DNA from: UBA5177 sp002413265
GTDB lineage: Bacteria > Chloroflexota > UBA5177
Length of the DNA stretch: 64,000 nucleotides
Assembly: GCA_036752825.1 (NCBI GenBank)
Contig: DAIORV010000001.1
Span: forward strand, 71,335 to 135,334
Direction: 5' to 3'
The translations under genes were made by a program, and so were the position numbers. The notes under the pieces were generated by a model that made no database searches, was not told where the DNA came from, and worked only from the letters and a program-made list of their open reading frames with translations. Below, piece after piece: positions 60,556 through 64,000 of the stretch; the stretch's first letter is position 1; each line of letters begins with the position of its first letter.

Positions 60556-60896
60556 TAGGAGAGTGCCCTTTCTTCAACCACGGCTGTAATGTGTGAACCC
60601 CGCCTTAGTCGCGGCGCGGGCCGGCCGTGCGAGCGTTCAATGAATCGTTTGAGAGTCGGCGCCTCATCGACGTAGATTCGAAGTACATAAAGAGCGTTGG
60701 CGTCGAGATCGAAATTGTTTTCGGCGTTCGCAGCCGCCGACTTCACGACCTTATAGACATCGCGTGCGGCGGTCTGAGGCATCAGACTGAGAATTGCAAG
60801 AGCCTCTTGCACAGATCGACCTCGGACTTGATCTACCACCAGGCGCACCTTCTGCGGTGAGCGGCGGATATTTTTGGCTACGGCGCGAACTTCCAT
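60555..60896 (-). CDS. rplV: 50S ribosomal protein L22
   Basis: 113 residues: VRAVAKNIRRSPQKVRLVVDQVRGRSVQEAL and the C-terminal RSHGRPAPRLRRGSHITAVV. Its beta hairpin lines the exit tunnel. Eight bases after rpsS. Confidence 0.97.
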   Translation of the reverse strand: MEVRAVAKNIRRSPQKVRLVVDQVRGRSVQEALAILSLMPQTAARDVYKVVKSAAANAENNFDLDANALYVLRIYVDEAPTLKRFIERSHGRPAPRLRRGSHITAVVEERALS

Positions 60897-60904
60897 TAGC
60901 TTCC

Positions 60905-61186
60905 TTATTTCACCGAACCCGAACGCTCGCCCTTGATATGGCCGCGGAAGTGTCGGGTGGGAGCGAATTCACCAAGTTTGTGACCGACCATGTTTTCGCT
61001 AATGAAAATGGGCACGTGACGCCGGCCGTCGTGCACTGCGATCGTCAGTCCGACCATTTCAGGAACGATTGTTGACGGTCGGGACCAGGTTTTTATGATG
61101 CGCTTCTCGGTAGTACGAGTTGCCGAAGCAACTTTCTTTGCCAGGGAGGCCTCGATGTACGGGCCCTTCTTGACCGAACGTGACAT
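60905..61186 (-). CDS. rpsS: 30S ribosomal protein S19
   Basis: 93 residues from ATG 61186, the conserved [19 protein letters not shown] start; the frame is open upstream through rplB but without relevance. [20 protein letters not shown] closes the protein. 14 bp after rplB. Confidence 0.97.
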   Translation of the reverse strand: MSRSVKKGPYIEASLAKKVASATRTTEKRIIKTWSRPSTIVPEMVGLTIAVHDGRRHVPIFISENMVGHKLGEFAPTRHFRGHIKGERSGSVK

Positions 61187-61200
61187 GTGTTCTCGCGCTC

Positions 61201-62031
61201 CTAGCGACCGGTCTTCCGGCGGCGGACTATAAATTTGTCGGACGATTTGGTTCCACGGGTACGGTAACCGAGAGTTGGCTTGCCCCAAGGCGTTTGCGGC
61301 TGGCCGCCAATCGGAGCGCGGCCTTCCCCACCGCCGTGTGGGTGATCGGCAGGATTCATGACAGACCCGCGCACACCGGGTCGGCGACCGAGATGCCGGG
61401 AGCGGCCCGCCTTGCCGATGGTTATCAGCGAATGCTCGATGTTCCCGACTTGCCCGAGCGTCGCCATGCACTTCACGTGCAGCAGTCTCTGTTCCCCGGA
61501 AGGCATGCGTATGGAGGCGTATTCGCCTTCCCGAGCAACCAGCTGGGCTTGCGTGCCGGCCGAACGGACAAGAACTCCGCCCCGACCGGGCTGCAGTTCG
61601 ATGTTGTGGATGTACGACCCGAGCGGAACGTTCGTCAGGGGCAGCGCATTTCCCACACGCACCTCTGCCTCCGGTCCGGCCTCGAGCATGTCTCCGACCT
61701 TCAGGCCGTTGGGCGCAAGGATGTAACGTTTTTCACCGTCGACGTAGTGCAACAGCGCGATGCGAGCAGATCGATTAGGATCGTACTCGATGCTCGCGAC
61801 TCTCGCCGGAACCCCAGTCTTATTGCGTTTGAAGTCGATCAATCGATACTGACGTTTGTGGCCGCCACCTTGGTGACGGGTCGATATTCGCCCCTGATTG
61901 TTTCTTCCCGCGCGCTTGGGAAGCGGCCGCAGCAATGACTTCTCGGGCTTCGACTTCGTGATGTCGCTGAAGGCCGAGACAGACATCCCACGGCGCCCGG
62001 GAGAGGTTGGCTTGTATTTTTTGACGGGCAT
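61201..62031 (-). CDS. rplB: 50S ribosomal protein L2
   Basis: 276 residues: [56 protein letters not shown] and the essential C-terminal [19 protein letters not shown], whose His is needed for peptidyl-transferase organisation. It shares one base with the rplW stop. Confidence 0.98.
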   Translation of the reverse strand: MPVKKYKPTSPGRRGMSVSAFSDITKSKPEKSLLRPLPKRAGRNNQGRISTRHQGGGHKRQYRLIDFKRNKTGVPARVASIEYDPNRSARIALLHYVDGEKRYILAPNGLKVGDMLEAGPEAEVRVGNALPLTNVPLGSYIHNIELQPGRGGVLVRSAGTQAQLVAREGEYASIRMPSGEQRLLHVKCMATLGQVGNIEHSLITIGKAGRSRHLGRRPGVRGSVMNPADHPHGGGEGRAPIGGQPQTPWGKPTLGYRTRGTKSSDKFIVRRRKTGR

Positions 62032-62336
62032 TACACGGCTCCAAAGAAGTCGGCGATGCGATCACCGATGGCCAAAGTGACGATGGCTTTTTTCCACGCG
62101 ACGTTGTATCCACGCCGGCTTTTGGACCGACCTATATACCCGGCGCCCTTTTCCTTGGCTGGCATCGAAACGGTCCGAACACTCGAAACCCTCACACCGT
62201 AGCGGCTCTCGACCGCACGGCGAATCTCCACTTTGTTGGAGCGGCTGCTGACACGAAATGTGTACTTGTTGTCGGCAGCGAGCTCGGTTGCTTTCTCGCT
62301 AACCACCGGTCCGAGCAAGACCTCATGCGCTTGCAT
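62031..62336 (-). CDS. rplW: 50S ribosomal protein L23
   Basis: 101 residues: [38 protein letters not shown] and [17 protein letters not shown]. It is the exit-tunnel docking site for trigger factor and SRP. It overlaps rplD by 14 bp. Confidence 0.97.
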   Translation of the reverse strand: MQAHEVLLGPVVSEKATELAADNKYTFRVSSRSNKVEIRRAVESRYGVRVSSVRTVSMPAKEKGAGYIGRSKSRRGYNVAWKKAIVTLAIGDRIADFFGAV

Positions 62337-62958
62337 CGGTCAGCAACCTTTCGAGCTGGCGTATCGCTTCGACGCTGAAGACCAGCTTGTCGTGCGACAG
62401 AACGTCGAGGATGTTCAATATGGAGGCCGGCTTGAAAGCGGCTCCGGGGATATTGCGGGCGGCGCGCTCCGTTTGCTCGTTGATTGCTTCATCGATCAAA
62501 AGCACTCGGCCGGTGGCATTCAGCCCGTAAAGTGCGTCCAGCATCACTCGCGTCTTTGGTTCAGACGGTAGGAGGGAGCTGACCACGACAATTCCATCGT
62601 CAGCGAGTCTTGAAGTGAGCGCCGAGCGAGTTGCCGCCCGCCGCATTTTCTTGGGCATTCGGACTGCGTAGCTTCTGGGCTGAGGCGGAAAGGCTACTCC
62701 GCCGCCCTTGAAAAGCGGAGACTTCCGATCACCGTGTCGAGCGCGCCCGGTGCCCTTCTGTCGATAGACCTTCATGGTGCTGCCCCGGACCTCACCTCGA
62801 GACTTTGCTTTATGAGCTCCAAGGCGTTGTGAAGCCTGAATGCGCTGGACCGCCTGATGCATGAGGGCGACGTTTACTGGCGCGGCAAAGACTTCATCAC
62901 TGAGCGTGATCGTCTCTGCATCGCCGCCTTCGAGAGTTTTGACCGCAATATCCGGCAT
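62323..62958 (-). CDS. rplD: 50S ribosomal protein L4
   Basis: 211 residues: HQAVQRIQASQRLGAHKAKSRGEVRGSTMKVYRQKGTGRARHGDRKSPLFKGGGVAF, the tunnel loop, then the globular end VFSVEAIRQLERLL. Nine bases after rplC. Confidence 0.97.
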   Translation of the reverse strand: MPDIAVKTLEGGDAETITLSDEVFAAPVNVALMHQAVQRIQASQRLGAHKAKSRGEVRGSTMKVYRQKGTGRARHGDRKSPLFKGGGVAFPPQPRSYAVRMPKKMRRAATRSALTSRLADDGIVVVSSLLPSEPKTRVMLDALYGLNATGRVLLIDEAINEQTERAARNIPGAAFKPASILNILDVLSHDKLVFSVEAIRQLERLLTDASA

Positions 62959-62967
62959 GATGGCCCC

Positions 62968-63618
62968 TTAGCCCTTCCGGCCCTTTACGGCCTTGCGTAT
63001 CACCAGCACCGCATTCTTCGCTCCGGGGACGCCTCCCTTGATAAGGAGAACATTCCGATCGGGCATGACATCGACCACGCGGAGATTTAGGATGGTCGCG
63101 CGCCTGTTCCCCATATGACCAGACATCTTCATGCCTTTAAAGACCCGGCCAGGAGTGCTGCTGGCGCCGATAGATCCTGGCGCGCGATGTCTATCCGATT
63201 GGCCGTGAGTCTTCGGTCCGCCGGCAAAGCCGTGACGCTTCACGGTTCCGGCGAAGCCCTTGCCCTTTGTTCCGTGCGTGCCGGGGACGGCCCCAACCGT
63301 AACGTCTACGTTTTCGCCCTTTTCAAAGACATCGGCTCCCACCGTATCTCCAACGTTTAGCGCCTCGTCAAAAGGAACCTCGTGGAGGTGGCGTAGGCCC
63401 GGGACGGAGAGGTTCTTGAGATGCCCCTTCTCGGGCTTGTTCAGCTTGCGGGTCAGTCCAAAGCCGAGCTGGACCGCGCTGTACCCGTCTTTTTCCGGCG
63501 TTCGGATCTGCGTGACGTAGTTGGGCCCGACCTCCACCACCGTGACAGGAGTAGCCACGCCGGTCTCGTCGAAGACCTGCGTCATGCCTATCTTTCGCCC
63601 CATCAAACTACTTACCAT
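62968..63618 (-). CDS. rplC: 50S ribosomal protein L3
   Basis: 216 residues: [69 protein letters not shown] and [18 protein letters not shown]. The Gln of the HGQS motif is the usual methylation target. Ten bases after rpsJ. Confidence 0.98.
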   Translation of the reverse strand: MVSSLMGRKIGMTQVFDETGVATPVTVVEVGPNYVTQIRTPEKDGYSAVQLGFGLTRKLNKPEKGHLKNLSVPGLRHLHEVPFDEALNVGDTVGADVFEKGENVDVTVGAVPGTHGTKGKGFAGTVKRHGFAGGPKTHGQSDRHRAPGSIGASSTPGRVFKGMKMSGHMGNRRATILNLRVVDVMPDRNVLLIKGGVPGAKNAVLVIRKAVKGRKG

Positions 63619-63628
63619 TCCGTCATTC

Positions 63629-63949
63629 CTACAGCTTGATCTCGATGTCCACTCCGGCAGGAAGGTTGAGGCGCATCAGCGCATCAACCGTCTTGGGAGT
63701 AGGCTCGAGCACGTCGATGAGACGCTTGTGCGTCCTGATCTCGAACTGCTCGCGCGAATCCTTGTCGATAAACGGACCTCGCAGCACGGTGTACCGGTTG
63801 ATTTCGGTCGGGAGCGGCACGGGCCCAGAAACGTTGGCCCCGGTTCGCTGTGCGGTATCGACTATCTGGTTGGCCGACTGGTCCAGGATCTTGTGATCGT
63901 AGGCCTTCAGGCGGATCCGAATGCGCTGCTTGGTCAGTGTTCGGCCCAT
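63629..63949 (-). CDS. rpsJ: 30S ribosomal protein S10
   Basis: 106 residues: [40 protein letters not shown] and [33 protein letters not shown]. First gene of the S10 group, 3 bp after tuf; NusE function in transcription antitermination is a known second role of S10. Confidence 0.98.
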   Translation of the reverse strand: MGRTLTKQRIRIRLKAYDHKILDQSANQIVDTAQRTGANVSGPVPLPTEINRYTVLRGPFIDKDSREQFEIRTHKRLIDVLEPTPKTVDALMRLNLPAGVDIEIKL

Positions 63950-63952
63950 CGA

Positions 63953-64000
63953 TTACTCCTTGACCGAGGCGACAGCGCCGGCGCCGACGGTCCGGCCACC
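63953..64000 (-). CDS. tuf: Elongation factor Tu, C-terminal 15 codons only
   Basis: The window edge contains GGRTVGAGAVASVKE and a TAA stop on the minus strand. This is the end of domain 3 of EF-Tu (GGRTVGAGVV in most species), and tuf immediately before rpsJ is the classic str-S10 junction. The rest of the gene lies beyond the right end. Confidence 0.85.
   Translation of the reverse strand, partial: GGRTVGAGAVASVKE

Noticed and set aside
1..64000. CRISPR arrays, tRNA or rRNA genes, prophage or IS transposases
   Set aside because: Gaps are short and none contains regularly spaced repeats, cloverleaf-like sequence or transposase motifs that I can identify by eye.

Overview
Organism. The window looks like a chromosomal segment from a high-GC bacterium, most likely Chloroflexota or a close terrabacterial relative. 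I infer this from several traits: an imuB / DUF6504 / dnaE2 mutagenesis cassette under a GAAC-N4-GTTC type SOS box; hslVU placed beside topA-xerC and rpsB-tsf-pyrH-frr-uppS-cdsA-dxr-rseP; four-cysteine S4, S14 and L36; frequent GTG/TTG starts; and secreted Thr/Pro-rich proteins. No rRNA, tRNA, CRISPR array or complete transposon was seen. Nearly all of the sequence is coding.  Layout. 1-2632 (minus): 3' part missing M16 peptidase, D-2-hydroxyacid dehydrogenase, dipeptide epimerase. 2693-7776 (plus): LexA-regulated-looking promoter, imuB carrying what looks like a 300-bp in-frame insertion, DUF6504 and dnaE2. 7777-10171 (minus): NUDIX and mnmG. 10238-13633: secreted metallopeptidase, a convergent GNAT gene, and pyrB with a terminator in its leader. 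13696-24629 (plus): mrfA-mrfB nucleotide-excision pair, galU, DUF3048 protein, glycerate kinase, ftsY, ffh and a membrane pseudokinase. 24704-28774: mraZ without the rest of the dcw cluster, then mfd. 28894-40833: topA-xerC-hslV-hslU, then rpsB-tsf-pyrH-frr-uppS-cdsA-dxr-rseP, similar in order to Bacillus. 40834-44511: accessory stretch with small unknown proteins, an HTH peptide, a luciferase-like oxidoreductase, a phosphatase and a secreted Thr/Pro-rich protein. 44610-47082: FmdB-type zinc ribbon (minus) and M50 protease-scpA-scpB (plus). 47114-64000 (minus): the ribosomal protein supercluster, read from the C-terminal codons of tuf at the right edge through S10, spc and alpha segments to truA, rplM and rpsI.  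How the genes work together. DNA repair is prominent: SOS translesion synthesis (ImuB, DnaE2), transcription-coupled repair (Mfd), MrfAB excision, topoisomerase I and XerC, plus ScpAB for chromosome compaction. The other main theme is translation and protein export: about 27 ribosomal proteins, EF-Ts, RRF, RNA polymerase alpha, SecY, FtsY, Ffh, methionine aminopeptidase and HslUV. Several plus-strand genes (ftsY, mfd, topA, rpsB, the M50 gene, pyrB) share a leader design in which a stem-loop lies immediately after the promoter, in most cases followed by a T tract. That recurring pattern and the ImuB insertion are the two observations I consider most worth following up.
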